A stretch of DNA of 64,000 bases from Microbulbifer sp. ALW1 (lineage in GTDB: Bacteria; Pseudomonadota; Gammaproteobacteria; Pseudomonadales; Cellvibrionaceae): NCBI RefSeq assembly GCF_009903625.1, contig NZ_CP047569.1:3652001-3716000 (forward strand), written 5' to 3'. The position numbers were made by a program, and so were the translations under genes. Below are positions 45,163 through 54,906 of the stretch, piece by piece. Numbering within the stretch: the first letter of the stretch is position 1; the number at the start of each line of letters is the position of its first letter. The notes below the pieces were generated by a model. The model had not been told where the DNA came from, ran no database searches, and saw only the letters and a program-made list of their open reading frames with translations.

Positions 45163-47070
45163 TCAGTCGGAATTGATCCCCCATACCGCCGTGCCATCCC
45201 CGGACAGGGCAGAGAAAGTGACCTCATAGCGGTACCGCACCTGGTTCCACTGCCTGGACACCACCCCCTGATAGCTGACGCCGTTCAGGGTCAGGGTGAC
45301 GGCTCGGGTCACTTCGTTGTAAATCCAGCTGCCAGACTGGGCACCGCTGATGCTGCCACCAGCGTTCAACTGGATATTGCTGGACCCTTTGATACTGGCG
45401 GTAATGTCCTTGCCGTGATTGACCAGCTGATAGCTGCCGGGTATTTCGCTCGCGTATACCGCCTCAAGCTGTTCCCGGGTGCGGCCCGAATTGCTGCCAT
45501 CGACCTTTTCCGCATAGCGCAGCGGCGCCACCACCGGCCAGCCCGCATCATTGATAAAGAACTCGTGCACCCGCACCTCGTGCTCTTCACCACGGTTGGG
45601 GAAGCGGGTGTGGAAGAAGATAAAGTACTGCCCCGTGTCCTCCTTGCGATAGGCAGAGTTGTGCCCCGGGGATACGTACCCCAGCTGGTTATTACTGTTG
45701 GCAAACAGGTAATTACCCATCAACTTGACCCCGTGCGGCGCAATACTGGCATCGTCAAATATGCTCCCCGCGGCACCTTTGACGCTGGCCATATCGGTAC
45801 CACTAGCGTCGTAGTAGGGGCCGTCAGGTCTGGTCGCGCGGGCAACCCGGATGTTGTAACCGCCGTCCGCCGCCAGGCCGCCGTAGCTTACAAACATGTA
45901 GTAGTAACCGGTGTCCGGGGCATACAGGGTATAGGCCGCCTCAATACGGGCGTGATTACCACCCATCAGATGCTTGCCATAACCCTGCCCGGCATAGGGA
46001 AAACCAGTCGCAGGATTGAGCTCCATGATAAAAATGCCGCCGGAATAAGAGCCGTAGGTCATCCACAAACGATTGTCGGCACTGCGAAACACCACCGGGT
46101 CCACCACATTGGGATGCACCGTCGCATCGTAAACGGCGCCGTCCTCGCTGGCCTCGCCCCACATACCCGACTTCAGGAAAATACCGCGATCGCTGTAAGG
46201 CCCCTCGATACTGGAAGACGCCGCAATGCCCATGGCAGACCGGGGAGAATCGCCGCGGCAGGCGTTGTAGAACATCAGGTACTCACCGTTCATCTGAATC
46301 ACATCCGGTGCCCACAGGGTGCTGGTCTGCGCCCAGCTCAGGGCCTCGGAAAGCTCAGAGGTCACATCATTGAACAGCGGGTTATTCGCAAACACCCCAT
46401 CGGCCACCCGCTCCCAACTGGTGAGATAACTGGAGCGCGCAGCACTCAGGTGCGAGCCAAATACGTAGTACTGATTATTGGCACGGATCACCGATGGATC
46501 GTGCACCGCAATATTGCCGAAACTGGGGCTGGCGTAATTGATGGACTCAGGTTGGCTGGATTTGAGCAGGTTCAGGGACCACAGCTGGGCATCGCCTCCC
46601 CACCAGGACCACTGACCAATATTGGCGCCATCACTGGTATCCCAGTTGAGCAAATCCAGTGCCTTGCCGGAGTGCTTGTTGATCAGCGAAAAATACCCGT
46701 TGCCCCGGTCAATGATGGTCCAGGTCTGGGTGTTTCCGCCCCAGTAGGCCCACTGGGCGATATTGGCACCGTCGCTGGTATCAAAGTTGTACACCTCCAT
46801 CGCCAGGCCGCTGTGGGCATTGATCACCGAGTAATCGTCACCGCTGATATGGGTAATCACCCATTGCTGGGTGGCATGGCCGTTGCCCGGCCACTGGTTG
46901 ATGTTGGCACCATTGGCGGTGTCGCCATTTCCCACTTCAACCAGCTTGCCACTGTGTTTGGAAACAATGGAATAGGTACCGTTTTCGATCATCGCGTTGG
47001 CACTGGTACTGATACCCAGGCCGAATACGACCATAAGCGAGCATGCTCGCCACAGTTGTTTTAAAGACAT
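45163..47070 (-). CDS. Secreted GH43 arabinanase with N-terminal ricin-type (CBM13-like) domain
   Basis: The protein has 635 residues from the ATG at 47070 (GAGG just upstream); the in-frame ATG at 47133 lacks a signal. A signal peptide (1-26, STSANA) is followed by a ricin beta-trefoil (about 27-170) with three repeats ending QQW, QTW and QLW. The GH43 five-bladed propeller starts near residue 183: base Asp191 in VHDPSVI, the second Asp in VVDPVVF and the acid Glu in HARIEAAY. A C-terminal beta domain (about 530-635) follows. The likely activity is endo-1,5-alpha-arabinan hydrolysis outside the cell. It is a single gene with no nearby sugar transporter. Confidence 0.9.
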   Translation of the reverse strand: MSLKQLWRACSLMVVFGLGISTSANAMIENGTYSIVSKHSGKLVEVGNGDTANGANINQWPGNGHATQQWVITHISGDDYSVINAHSGLAMEVYNFDTSDGANIAQWAYWGGNTQTWTIIDRGNGYFSLINKHSGKALDLLNWDTSDGANIGQWSWWGGDAQLWSLNLLKSSQPESINYASPSFGNIAVHDPSVIRANNQYYVFGSHLSAARSSYLTSWERVADGVFANNPLFNDVTSELSEALSWAQTSTLWAPDVIQMNGEYLMFYNACRGDSPRSAMGIAASSSIEGPYSDRGIFLKSGMWGEASEDGAVYDATVHPNVVDPVVFRSADNRLWMTYGSYSGGIFIMELNPATGFPYAGQGYGKHLMGGNHARIEAAYTLYAPDTGYYYMFVSYGGLAADGGYNIRVARATRPDGPYYDASGTDMASVKGAAGSIFDDASIAPHGVKLMGNYLFANSNNQLGYVSPGHNSAYRKEDTGQYFIFFHTRFPNRGEEHEVRVHEFFINDAGWPVVAPLRYAEKVDGSNSGRTREQLEAVYASEIPGSYQLVNHGKDITASIKGSSNIQLNAGGSISGAQSGSWIYNEVTRAVTLTLNGVSYQGVVSRQWNQVRYRYEVTFSALSGDGTAVWGINSD

Positions 47071-47495
47071 ATAAGCCTCGTCGCTATTTATTATTTGGAC
47101 CAGACTGCACGTCGGGAATCGACGCTTGGCCACAGGGGAGCCAGGTGGGAACCACGATGAATATCATCCCGGAAATGGCGTATTTTTTATTGTTGTGTAC
47201 CTGCTCGACACCGGGCCTACAGACGGCCTCGGAGCCAGCGAGCAGTTTTATAATACAATATCACCTAATAAACAAACGACGTATTCACTTCCCCTCCACA
47301 GCAAATTGCAATTGCGACCCAGCACGCAATCCTGTGACGCCGGCGCGACAGCCATACCTCGCTCTGGTATCACTTACCCGATTGCGCCCGCCCACCCCGC
47401 TACAGAGAGCGTGCAAGTCGCGCAATTCCTCCTATGCTTATTTTCATTGGCCCAATCAATTTCGCGCCAGCAGCAAAACATCACCTGGAGTATTT
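47071..47495. other. Intergenic region without a convincing gene
   Basis: The 425 bases between the arabinanase gene and the small lipoprotein gene are AT-rich around 47180-47290, where promoters for both divergent genes are likely (for example TATAATAC near 47249). The open frame on the plus strand here is an upstream extension of the small lipoprotein frame without a start site. I see no repeat or RNA structure. Confidence 0.4.
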
Positions 47496-47957
47496 ATGGT
47501 TCGTCCCCTTTTGATCGCCGCTGTCCTGTCCACTCTCCTGTCCTCTCTTCTGTCGACCGGCTGCAGCCGACAATCCGACACCCATGACCCGGACCACTCC
47601 ACGAACAAAACCCCGCAAACCGAAACCGAGGTACGCGAGGAAGTCATCGTGGACGAGTCCACCGCCCCTCCGGCAACATCCCCCGAGACGAGCGAGAACC
47701 TGAGCGGTGAAAACCCGAACAGCGAAGGTCAGTTAATTTGTAATGCGGAATGGTTCGAGTGGGTGAATGGCCAGCTGATGACCCGCTATAGAGAAGCAAT
47801 CGCCGAGCAGTATCCGGATGGCATGCCTTCCGTGGGAAGCCAGGAATGGTTTATCGCCGCTGACAAGCTCACCGGTGGCGACGGCGCCCACGGCCCCGAC
47901 GGCGGCAGCGACGAATGGTGCTTTATGATGCAACAGCGCCTGGGGAGTAGCGACTAA
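47496..47957 (+). CDS. Small lipoprotein of unknown function
   Basis: The protein has 153 residues from the ATG at 47496, supported by GGAG 5 bases upstream and a lipoprotein signal (LLSTGC, Cys23). A polar Thr/Glu/Pro-rich linker (about 24-80) leads to a small C-terminal domain with two Cys (LICNAEWFEWVNG and DEWCFMMQQ) and a Gly/Asp-rich loop GGDGAHGPDGG. I do not recognise the family. It precedes the PepSY-like gene and D-lactate dehydrogenase gene on the same strand with short gaps. Confidence 0.75.
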   Translation: MVRPLLIAAVLSTLLSSLLSTGCSRQSDTHDPDHSTNKTPQTETEVREEVIVDESTAPPATSPETSENLSGENPNSEGQLICNAEWFEWVNGQLMTRYREAIAEQYPDGMPSVGSQEWFIAADKLTGGDGAHGPDGGSDEWCFMMQQRLGSSD

Positions 47958-48005
47958 CGCCAACATCAGTTGCGTTTTGTTTCATTGAATACAAGAGTGA
48001 ATAGC

Positions 48006-48287
48006 ATGAAGAACGTCAAAAATTCACTGCTCGCCGTCACCCTCAGCAGCTTCGCCATGGTGGGTGCTGGACAGGCCAGCGCCAAAGATGAATTGCCGCC
48101 ACCCGGTGCGATGGCACTCTCGGTGCTACTGACCAAACTGGAGCAACAGGGCTTTACCCCAATCGTCGACGCCTCCCTGGACAAGGGGCGCTGGGAGATT
48201 GAAGCCTATAAAGAAGGCAAAAAGTGGGAGCTGGAGGTAGACCCGAATAGCGGGGAAATCCTTGAATCAAAAATCGACAATGACTGA
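48006..48287 (+). CDS. Small secreted PepSY-domain protein
   Basis: The protein has 93 residues from the ATG at 48006, chosen because a signal peptide starts here (MKNVKNSLLAV...GQASAKDE). The mature part is a single PepSY-like unit: LTKLEQQGFTPIVDASLDKGRWEIEAYKEGKKWELEVDPNSGEIL, matching the usual pattern up to the final strand. PepSY proteins are thought to bind or inhibit other proteins outside the cytoplasm. It ends 18 bases before the D-lactate dehydrogenase start, so the two may share a transcript. Confidence 0.8.
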   Translation: MKNVKNSLLAVTLSSFAMVGAGQASAKDELPPPGAMALSVLLTKLEQQGFTPIVDASLDKGRWEIEAYKEGKKWELEVDPNSGEILESKIDND

Positions 48288-48305
48288 CCGACAACAATAC
48301 GATGC

Positions 48306-50075
48306 ATGACGCAATCCACCCAGATCAAAACTGAAAGCCGCGCGCTGCTCCAGACCCTGGAGCAGCTGATCGGTAGCGACGCAGTCGTCACCGACCCGCA
48401 ACGCAACGAGCACTACCGCAAAGGTTTCCGCTCCGGTGAGGGGCCGGCACTGGCTGTGGTATTTCCGCGGCATTTGTTTGACCTGTGGCAGGTATTGCAG
48501 GCCTGCGTGGATGTCGGTGCAATCATCATCATGCAAGCCGCCAACACCGGCTTGACCGAAGGCTCCACCCCCAGCGGTTCCGACTACGACCGCGACCTGG
48601 TGATCATCAATACACTGCAGATGAACGCCATCCACCTGCTGGGCGAAGGCAACCACAGAGGTGAGCAGATTGTCGCCCTTCCCGGCGCCACGCTGCACGG
48701 TCTGGAAAAACGCCTCGTACCTCTTAAACGCGCCCCCCATTCGGAAATCGGCTCTTCCTGTATCGGCGCTTCCATTGTTGGCGGTATTGCAAACAATTCT
48801 GGCGGCGCCCTGTGCCAGCGCGGACCGGCTTACACCGAACTGGCCGTCTATGCGCAGGTGGACAAATCCGGGCAACTGCAACTCATTAACAATCTCGGGA
48901 TTGCATTGGGAAATTCCCCGCAGGAAATACTCACTAACCTCGAACGCGGCACTTTTTCTACTGCAGTAACGCCCGACACAGTGCCGCCCTACTCTGAAAC
49001 AAACCCGAAGCCGCGCATGGCGTCGGACGGGGAGTACATTGAACGCATCCGCAATATTGATGCAGACACCCCCGCGCGCTTCAATGCCGACCCGCGGCGA
49101 TTGTTTGAAGCCAGCGGCTGCGCCGGCAAGCTGGCGGTGTTCGCCGTGCGGCTGGATACATTTCCGGTTCCCGAACGTACCCAGACGTTTTATATCGGCA
49201 GTAACAGCCCGGCGGTCTTCGCCCGCCTGCGTCGCGGGTTACTCAGTGAATTACCACAGCTACCAGTACTCGGCGAATACCTGCACCGGGATATGTTTGA
49301 CCTGGCGGCGACTTACGGCAAAGACAGCTTCTATATCATCGAGAAACTCGGCACCGGAAGAATGCCGCAGTTTTTCAACATCAAGGGGCGTATGGATGCC
49401 TGGCTGGAAAAGCGCCGTTTCCTGCCGCGCTTTTTCAGCGACCGTCTGTTGCAGAAGCTCAGCCGCTTGCTACCCCAGCACCTGCCAGAGCGCATGCTGG
49501 CGTATCGCGACCAATACGAGCATCACCTGATTCTGAAAGTGGCGGATCCGGGTATCGAAAGTACGCAACAGTGGCTGCAGAATTTCTTTGCCGGGAGTCA
49601 AAATCTGGGCGCCTTTTTCAATTGCAATGAGGAGGAGGCGCGCAAGGCCATGCTGCACCGCTTTGTCTCTGCCGGTGCCGCCATGCGCTATCAGTCGATT
49701 CACGAAAAAACCGTGGGGGAGTTACTGCCGCTGGACATCGCCCTGCGACGCAATGATTTGGACTGGCAGGAGCAACTGCCTGCGAACATTGCCGATCAGC
49801 TGGAACAGCGGCTCTACTACGGCCACTTCCTCTGCCATGTGTTCCACCAGGATTACGTCCTGAAGAAAGACGCAGACCCGAAGGCGGTCAAACAGGCCAT
49901 GCTGGCGCTACTGGACCAGCGTGGCGCCTGCTACCCGGCAGAACACAATGTGGGGCACCTGTATCAGGCGCCGGATGCCCAGCGGGATTTTTTTGAGCGG
50001 CTGGACCCCACCAACACCTTCAACCCGGGTATCGGCAAGACCGATAAAACCCGGCGTTGCTGCAACTGCGGCTAG
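48306..50075 (+). CDS. dld: Quinone-dependent D-lactate dehydrogenase
   Basis: The protein has 589 residues. An FAD-binding (PCMH-type) domain includes QAANTGLTEGSTPSG and SSCIGASIVGGIANNSGGALCQRGPAYTE. The C-terminal half is the membrane-associated D-lactate dehydrogenase domain, with HHLILKVAD and a terminal AEHNVGHLYQAPDAQRDFFERLDPTNTFNPGIGKT. Length is close to the E. coli enzyme (571). It oxidises D-lactate to pyruvate and reduces quinone at the inner membrane, allowing growth on lactate. The end is convergent with the DUF6702 gene. Confidence 0.93.
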   Translation: MTQSTQIKTESRALLQTLEQLIGSDAVVTDPQRNEHYRKGFRSGEGPALAVVFPRHLFDLWQVLQACVDVGAIIIMQAANTGLTEGSTPSGSDYDRDLVIINTLQMNAIHLLGEGNHRGEQIVALPGATLHGLEKRLVPLKRAPHSEIGSSCIGASIVGGIANNSGGALCQRGPAYTELAVYAQVDKSGQLQLINNLGIALGNSPQEILTNLERGTFSTAVTPDTVPPYSETNPKPRMASDGEYIERIRNIDADTPARFNADPRRLFEASGCAGKLAVFAVRLDTFPVPERTQTFYIGSNSPAVFARLRRGLLSELPQLPVLGEYLHRDMFDLAATYGKDSFYIIEKLGTGRMPQFFNIKGRMDAWLEKRRFLPRFFSDRLLQKLSRLLPQHLPERMLAYRDQYEHHLILKVADPGIESTQQWLQNFFAGSQNLGAFFNCNEEEARKAMLHRFVSAGAAMRYQSIHEKTVGELLPLDIALRRNDLDWQEQLPANIADQLEQRLYYGHFLCHVFHQDYVLKKDADPKAVKQAMLALLDQRGACYPAEHNVGHLYQAPDAQRDFFERLDPTNTFNPGIGKTDKTRRCCNCG

Positions 50076-50111
50076 CCCCACCCAAAGCTCCAGTCCCGGC
50101 CTGAACGTTTG

Positions 50112-50612
50112 CTACAACTCGAACGTAACCTGGCTGGAACCCGGCTTCAACGTATAGCTTTCCGTTTTGCCATCGCGGGTCACGTTTACCGTATTGACCT
50201 GATCCCGTTCGATTTCCATCAGCATGGATTGCGACAGTTTCAATGTTTTCCCCTGCACTTCCGCCAGGGGAATTTCCTGGTACACCCACACATCGTGCAC
50301 ATCGGACTCCATACCCACCCACTTGGGTTTCAGGCGCGCGCCGTCGGCGGTCCCCAGCTGGAAGCGGTCATTCACGTAGGCTTCCATCTGCTTCTGGGCA
50401 TCCGTCATTTCCTTACTGGCGCTGAGGGACAGGGCGCGCTCGATATCCGCCACGAAAAAGCGGTGAGAGATTTCCAGGGATTGGGTGCGCTCATTGACCG
50501 AAAGCTCGGTTATCCCGAAATGGTAACGGTGGGCCTCGGCGTTGGCCGTCAGCAGTAACAGCGACAACACCCAAAAGCCAAAGTGCAACAAGCGGCTATT
50601 TCCGTATTGCAT
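50112..50612 (-). CDS. DUF6702-type secreted protein
   Basis: The protein has 166 residues from the ATG at 50612, supported by GAGG upstream and a signal peptide (MQYGNSRLL...NAEAHRYHFG). The pattern AHRYHFGITELSVNERTQSLEISHRFFVADIERAL fits DUF6702, a family usually encoded beside M1 aminopeptidases, as here. It lies 118 bases after the M1 gene on the same strand. No catalytic motif is visible; the role is unknown, but linkage suggests cooperation with the peptidase. Confidence 0.8.
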   Translation of the reverse strand: MQYGNSRLLHFGFWVLSLLLLTANAEAHRYHFGITELSVNERTQSLEISHRFFVADIERALSLSASKEMTDAQKQMEAYVNDRFQLGTADGARLKPKWVGMESDVHDVWVYQEIPLAEVQGKTLKLSQSMLMEIERDQVNTVNVTRDGKTESYTLKPGSSQVTFEL

Positions 50613-50730
50613 GATTGATACCTCAAAATTACACAGGTGCGGAAAGGACACGGCCTGTGCGATGGATTATGAGTTTAAGGAGAGTATGGGGTGACCGGAA
50701 CGGCCACCCCGAATGGTCGATCGACGGAAA

Positions 50731-53106
50731 TCAGTCTTCCTTAAGCTCGACTTCCCAGTCCTTCATCAGGTTGCGGGCTTCTTCATCCTTGAACAGCTCC
50801 AGGCGGGACTTGATGATACGGCGCGGGAAATAGTTGTTTTCCACATCGGTATCGGCCGTTTCCCAGTTGGGATCCAGCACCACGGACTTCAATACTTTGT
50901 CTTTGCCGCGCACCAGCATTTTGGACGTCTTCTGGGCATTGCGCGTCCAGATTTCTGCCGGGATACGCAGGGTTTCGCTGCTGCCGTCCTCATAGTCCAG
51001 CTTCAGGATCAGCGGCATCACCAGGCCACCGATATTGCTGAAGTCCAGCACGTAAACGTTGCTCTCCACCTTCAGCAGGTCTTTTTCCCAATCCTTGAGA
51101 CCTTCGACCATACCCTGGTACTTGTTGCGGTCAGCATTGGATACATCGAACTCGTCGTGCTCGTTATAGAAATCCGACAGTTCCGGCTTGCCGTCCACGA
51201 TACGGGTCAGGTTATTCGCACGGTTTTTACGCTTGGTAACCGTTTCCGGCTCCCGCTCGAACTGGTCACGTTTCCACGGATTTTCGATTTCCGGGTTCTT
51301 GGTGCCTACGTTGTAGTGCTTCACCCCGTCCAGGCTGATATCCACGTGGTCAGTGGTGTAGAACCAGCCGCGCCAGAACCAGTCCAGATCCATGCCGGAC
51401 GCATCTTCCATGGTGCGGAAGAAATCCGCCGGCATCGGGCGTTTGAACTTCCAGCGCTGGGCGTATTCGCGGAAGGCGAAATCGAACAGCTCACGGCCCA
51501 TGATAGATTCGCGCAGGATATTCAGCGCAGTAGCAGGCTTGCCGTAGGCGTTATTGCCGAACTGCAGAATGGATTCCGAATTGGTCATGATCGGAACCTG
51601 GTTCTCGCTCTTCATGTAATCCACAATCTTGCGCGCATCGCCGCGACGGGAAGGATATTTTTCTTCCCACTCCTGCTCCGCCAGGAACTGTACGTAGGTG
51701 TTCAGGCCTTCGTCCATCCAGGTCCACTGGCGCTCATCGGAGTTCACAATCATCGGGTAGTAGTTGTGGCCTACCTCGTGAATGATGACGGAGATCAGGC
51801 CGTATTTGGTGCGGCGGGAATAGGTGCGCTTCTCGCGATCCTCTTCATCGATCTCCGGACGCGGACCGTTGAAGGTGATCATCGGGTATTCCATACCGCC
51901 CACAGGGCCGTTTACGGAAATGGAGGTCGGATAGGGGTAATCGAAGCTGTAGCGGTTGTACACATCCATGGTGTGGATGATGGACTCGGTGGAATACTTG
52001 TCCCACAGGGGCGTGCCTTCTTCCGGGTAGAAGGACATCGCCATGGTGTCGGTGCCGCCCTTCTTGTAACCCTGGGCATCCCACAGGAACTTACGCGAGG
52101 AAGCCCAGGCGAAGTCACGCACATTTTCCGCTTCAAACACCCAGGTCTTGCGGCCGCTGGCGCGATCTTTTTCGTTTTCCAGCGCTTCTTCTTTGGTGAC
52201 GATCATCACCGGCTTCTTCGCGGTACGCGCTTTTTCCAGGCGCGCACGCTGCTGGCGGGTCAGTACATCGCCCGGATTCTGCAGTACACCGGTGGAGGCA
52301 ACAATATGGTCTGCGGGGACCTCGATGGCCACGCGGTAGTCGCCAAACTCCAGCGCAAACTCTCCGCGACCGAGGAACTGCTTGTTCTGCCAGCCGCTGA
52401 CATCGTTGTAGGCGGCCATGCGCGGGAACCACTGCGCAATCTCATACAGGTAGTTGCCATCGCGCTCGAAGAACTCGTAGCCGGAACGGCCACCCAGGGC
52501 CTTCTGCTCGATGATGTTGTATTCCCAGTCCACCCGGAAAGACACACTGTCGCCAGACTTCAGCGGTTGCGGCAGGTCGATGCGCATTCCGGTATCGACG
52601 ATGGTGTGGCGCAGGTCGCGGCCCTTGGCATCCGCAACTTTGGTGATCTGGTAGCCACCATCAAATTCTGCGGAAACCACTTCGCGACGGAAGCTGCCGA
52701 AAGGAATGGTATCCGGGGCAATAGACTCCACATCTACCGGTGCCGCCAGGTTGCCGGAAGAATTCGGCTTGAAGCGGTTCTGGTCCAGCTGCAGCCACAG
52801 GTAGCGCAGGGTATCCGGGGAGTTGTTCTGGTAAGTGATGGTCTCGGACGCGGTGATGCGCTGCTTGTCATCGTCCAGGGAGACTTTGATGTCGTAGTCT
52901 GCCTGCTGCTGCCAGTAGGCGTGGCCCGGGGCACCGGACGCGGCGCGGTAGGTATTCGGGGTAGGCAGCAGCTCTTCCAACTGTCGGAACTTGTCACCGG
53001 TGACATTGAGGGGGTCAGCGGCCAGTGCCACAGTGCTGACACTGATGCCGATACCGACATTGACGAAGACCGCTCCAAGGCGGCGGCAGATCGAAATTAC
53101 GTTCAT
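50731..53106 (-). CDS. Periplasmic M1-family metallopeptidase
   Basis: The protein has 791 residues from the ATG at 53106. This start is chosen because a signal peptide (about 1-30, TVALAADP) follows; the longer frame upstream has none. The zinc site is HEVGHN (H443, H447) with E466 in WMDEGLNT, so HExxH-x18-E is intact. A GxMEN-like GGMEYPMI precedes it. The N-terminal beta domain and long C-terminal part are typical of secreted bacterial M1 enzymes. It likely cleaves N-terminal residues from peptides. Upstream of DUF6702. Confidence 0.92.
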   Translation of the reverse strand: MNVISICRRLGAVFVNVGIGISVSTVALAADPLNVTGDKFRQLEELLPTPNTYRAASGAPGHAYWQQQADYDIKVSLDDDKQRITASETITYQNNSPDTLRYLWLQLDQNRFKPNSSGNLAAPVDVESIAPDTIPFGSFRREVVSAEFDGGYQITKVADAKGRDLRHTIVDTGMRIDLPQPLKSGDSVSFRVDWEYNIIEQKALGGRSGYEFFERDGNYLYEIAQWFPRMAAYNDVSGWQNKQFLGRGEFALEFGDYRVAIEVPADHIVASTGVLQNPGDVLTRQQRARLEKARTAKKPVMIVTKEEALENEKDRASGRKTWVFEAENVRDFAWASSRKFLWDAQGYKKGGTDTMAMSFYPEEGTPLWDKYSTESIIHTMDVYNRYSFDYPYPTSISVNGPVGGMEYPMITFNGPRPEIDEEDREKRTYSRRTKYGLISVIIHEVGHNYYPMIVNSDERQWTWMDEGLNTYVQFLAEQEWEEKYPSRRGDARKIVDYMKSENQVPIMTNSESILQFGNNAYGKPATALNILRESIMGRELFDFAFREYAQRWKFKRPMPADFFRTMEDASGMDLDWFWRGWFYTTDHVDISLDGVKHYNVGTKNPEIENPWKRDQFEREPETVTKRKNRANNLTRIVDGKPELSDFYNEHDEFDVSNADRNKYQGMVEGLKDWEKDLLKVESNVYVLDFSNIGGLVMPLILKLDYEDGSSETLRIPAEIWTRNAQKTSKMLVRGKDKVLKSVVLDPNWETADTDVENNYFPRRIIKSRLELFKDEEARNLMKDWEVELKED

Positions 53107-53314
53107 GAGGTGGCGCCATTCACACTTATAATGATAAATAGCGCGCCATTTTAGCAGCCAAGCCGTGACCGTCGATTCAGCCACCTGCAGGTCAACGTAC
53201 CAGGGGCTCACCTTGTCCCATTGCCCATAGCGGCAATTATCAGCACTAACCCCATTTGGAATCCGGGTAACCCCACCCTATCAATGGCCTGATAAAGGCA
53301 ATTTGGGGAATACC

Positions 53315-53758
53315 ATGCGGTTTGCCAGCAGGAGTCTGATACCCGGCATTCAGAAACCCGGGAATCACAGAAAGCGCCAGCTACTGGCACTTGTCGCCGC
53401 ACTCGCCGCGAGCAGTGCACTGGCCCAGCAACCGGGGCCCTTTACGGCCAACGACTTCCAGTTTTCGAGCCCCTCGGGGCAGCGGCAAATCCCCCCTCAC
53501 CTGTACGGCCCCGACCTGGACGGCGGCACCCCGTCGGAAATCGCCCTCAGCGCTGGTATGGTTCGCACACGCCTGCAAAAACTGGGCTTTCACTCGTTTA
53601 GCAACATCTACTTCCGCAACGGCTACTGGAATGTGGTCGCCTACCACGGCAATAAAAAACGCCAGCTTACGGTGCACCCGGAAACTGGCGTTTTGCGTTC
53701 CGACAAACCCTACTGCAACAACCGCTGTAACCGCTACCAGATCAGTGACGAGTTCTGA
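53315..53758 (+). CDS. Small secreted PepSY-like protein
   Basis: The protein has 147 residues from the ATG at 53315, with GGGGA 5 bases upstream. An arginine-rich N-terminus is followed by a signal segment (LLALVAALAASSALAQ, about residues 24-39). The C-terminal half reads VRTRLQKLGFHSFSNIYFRNGYWNVVAYHGNKKRQLTVHPETGVLRSD, similar in layout to a PepSY domain, and then a Cys-containing tail CNNRCNRY. It is convergent with the M42-like peptidase gene and unlinked to other genes. Function unknown. Confidence 0.75.
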   Translation: MRFASRSLIPGIQKPGNHRKRQLLALVAALAASSALAQQPGPFTANDFQFSSPSGQRQIPPHLYGPDLDGGTPSEIALSAGMVRTRLQKLGFHSFSNIYFRNGYWNVVAYHGNKKRQLTVHPETGVLRSDKPYCNNRCNRYQISDEF

Positions 53759-53773
53759 GTAGCAATCAGGCCA

Positions 53774-54829
53774 CTAGCCGTCCGCGGCAATAGCCACCAG
53801 CAGATCGCTGAAGGCACTGTTGGCCGCAATGGACGCCGACTCCTGCATGGTGTGGTAGCCGGTGGTGGGAATCTGCAAAGTGGTGCCCTGCACAAACCCG
53901 GCAGAGGCGGAAACGATCCGCCCCAATTCGGTACTGCCGAGGGATTGCGGCTCCTGCCCCTCGGCCACCGCCATTCGGTTTTGCGCCTCGATATAAGTGT
54001 CTTTGTAGCTGTAACTGATGCCCTGCGATTCGCACAGGGCCGCCAGGCGCTCGGTGGTCTCTGTGTGGAAAGTCGCGTTGGCGTCCCGCCGGCGAAGAAC
54101 CACCTGCTGCTCGTCTGCACTGTCCCGATCCGGATAGGGACTGGTATCCACCACGATCAGTTTTTCAGTACCGCCGTTAAAGCGCCGGAACCATTCCAGC
54201 AGGTAGCGCCAGCTACTGCCGGACTCTTCCTGAGCGGTAAAAAATGCAGTGCCCTGGAAGCCGAGGGCGTAGAGATGCACCAGGTGCGCGGCGGTCAGCA
54301 CGTTATCCAGTTGGGCGCTCAGGATGCCGTCGGCAATTTTAAGGCGATCGGTAAAGGCCACCGGGGTACCCGCAACCACATGTTCCAGCCCCGCCACTTC
54401 AAAAATCAGGTTGTTGCGGTAACCACACACATAAGCGCGGCGGATGGTGCCGGAACCAAAGTAGGAACCGGACCAGGGCTCATAGGCGGTCACCGACACG
54501 CCCTGAAAGCGGTCGACGATTTTCGTCATCAGCTTTTCAGATACGGAGTTGCCCAGCAGGTCCGAACGGCGCCCGGACACAAAGGCGGCGTACTGGAATT
54601 CATTGGGGCCGGTGCAGATCAGGCCGTGGCGATCGATATGCGCGGAGAATTTGGCACTGTGCGGGCGCTGCCCCTGGGCAACCAGAAGCCCCTCGTACCA
54701 GGTGACGTGCGCCCCGCGCTCCTCCAGCTCCCGCTGTAATACCCGGAAAAAAGAGTGCTCGGCGCCCACCACACTGGGGCTGCGCACCAGCAGTTTGAGC
54801 AAATCGATAAACTGTTCAGACTGTTGCAT
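53774..54829 (-). CDS. M42/M20-like metallopeptidase
   Basis: The protein has 351 residues from the ATG at 54829; the open frame extends much further upstream, but that part overlaps the alpha/beta hydrolase gene and lacks family resemblance. Metal-site motifs in order: SAHIDRHG, SAQLDNVL, TAQEESGS (the Glu pair), VVDTSPY and GYHTMQES near the C-terminus. That is the layout of dinuclear-zinc M42 aminopeptidases/endoglucanase-M type proteins. No signal peptide, so cytoplasmic. It follows the alpha/beta hydrolase gene by 77 bases on the same strand and may be co-transcribed. Confidence 0.85.
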   Translation of the reverse strand: MQQSEQFIDLLKLLVRSPSVVGAEHSFFRVLQRELEERGAHVTWYEGLLVAQGQRPHSAKFSAHIDRHGLICTGPNEFQYAAFVSGRRSDLLGNSVSEKLMTKIVDRFQGVSVTAYEPWSGSYFGSGTIRRAYVCGYRNNLIFEVAGLEHVVAGTPVAFTDRLKIADGILSAQLDNVLTAAHLVHLYALGFQGTAFFTAQEESGSSWRYLLEWFRRFNGGTEKLIVVDTSPYPDRDSADEQQVVLRRRDANATFHTETTERLAALCESQGISYSYKDTYIEAQNRMAVAEGQEPQSLGSTELGRIVSASAGFVQGTTLQIPTTGYHTMQESASIAANSAFSDLLVAIAADG

Positions 54830-54906
54830 AGCTGTGCATTTCTCCACGCCGAACCGCCGGCGGTTTCGGCGCGAGTATAGCCAGCAAAAACCACTGCCTG
54901 CGACTG

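Noticed and set aside
45127-47064. Plus-strand open frame of 645 codons opposite the arabinanase
   Set aside because: It is antisense to the GH43 gene, whose catalytic residues and signal peptide are intact; no recognisable domain.
50713-53154. Plus-strand open frame of 813 codons opposite the M1 peptidase
   Set aside because: The M1 zinc motif is on the other strand; this frame is a long shadow with no start site.
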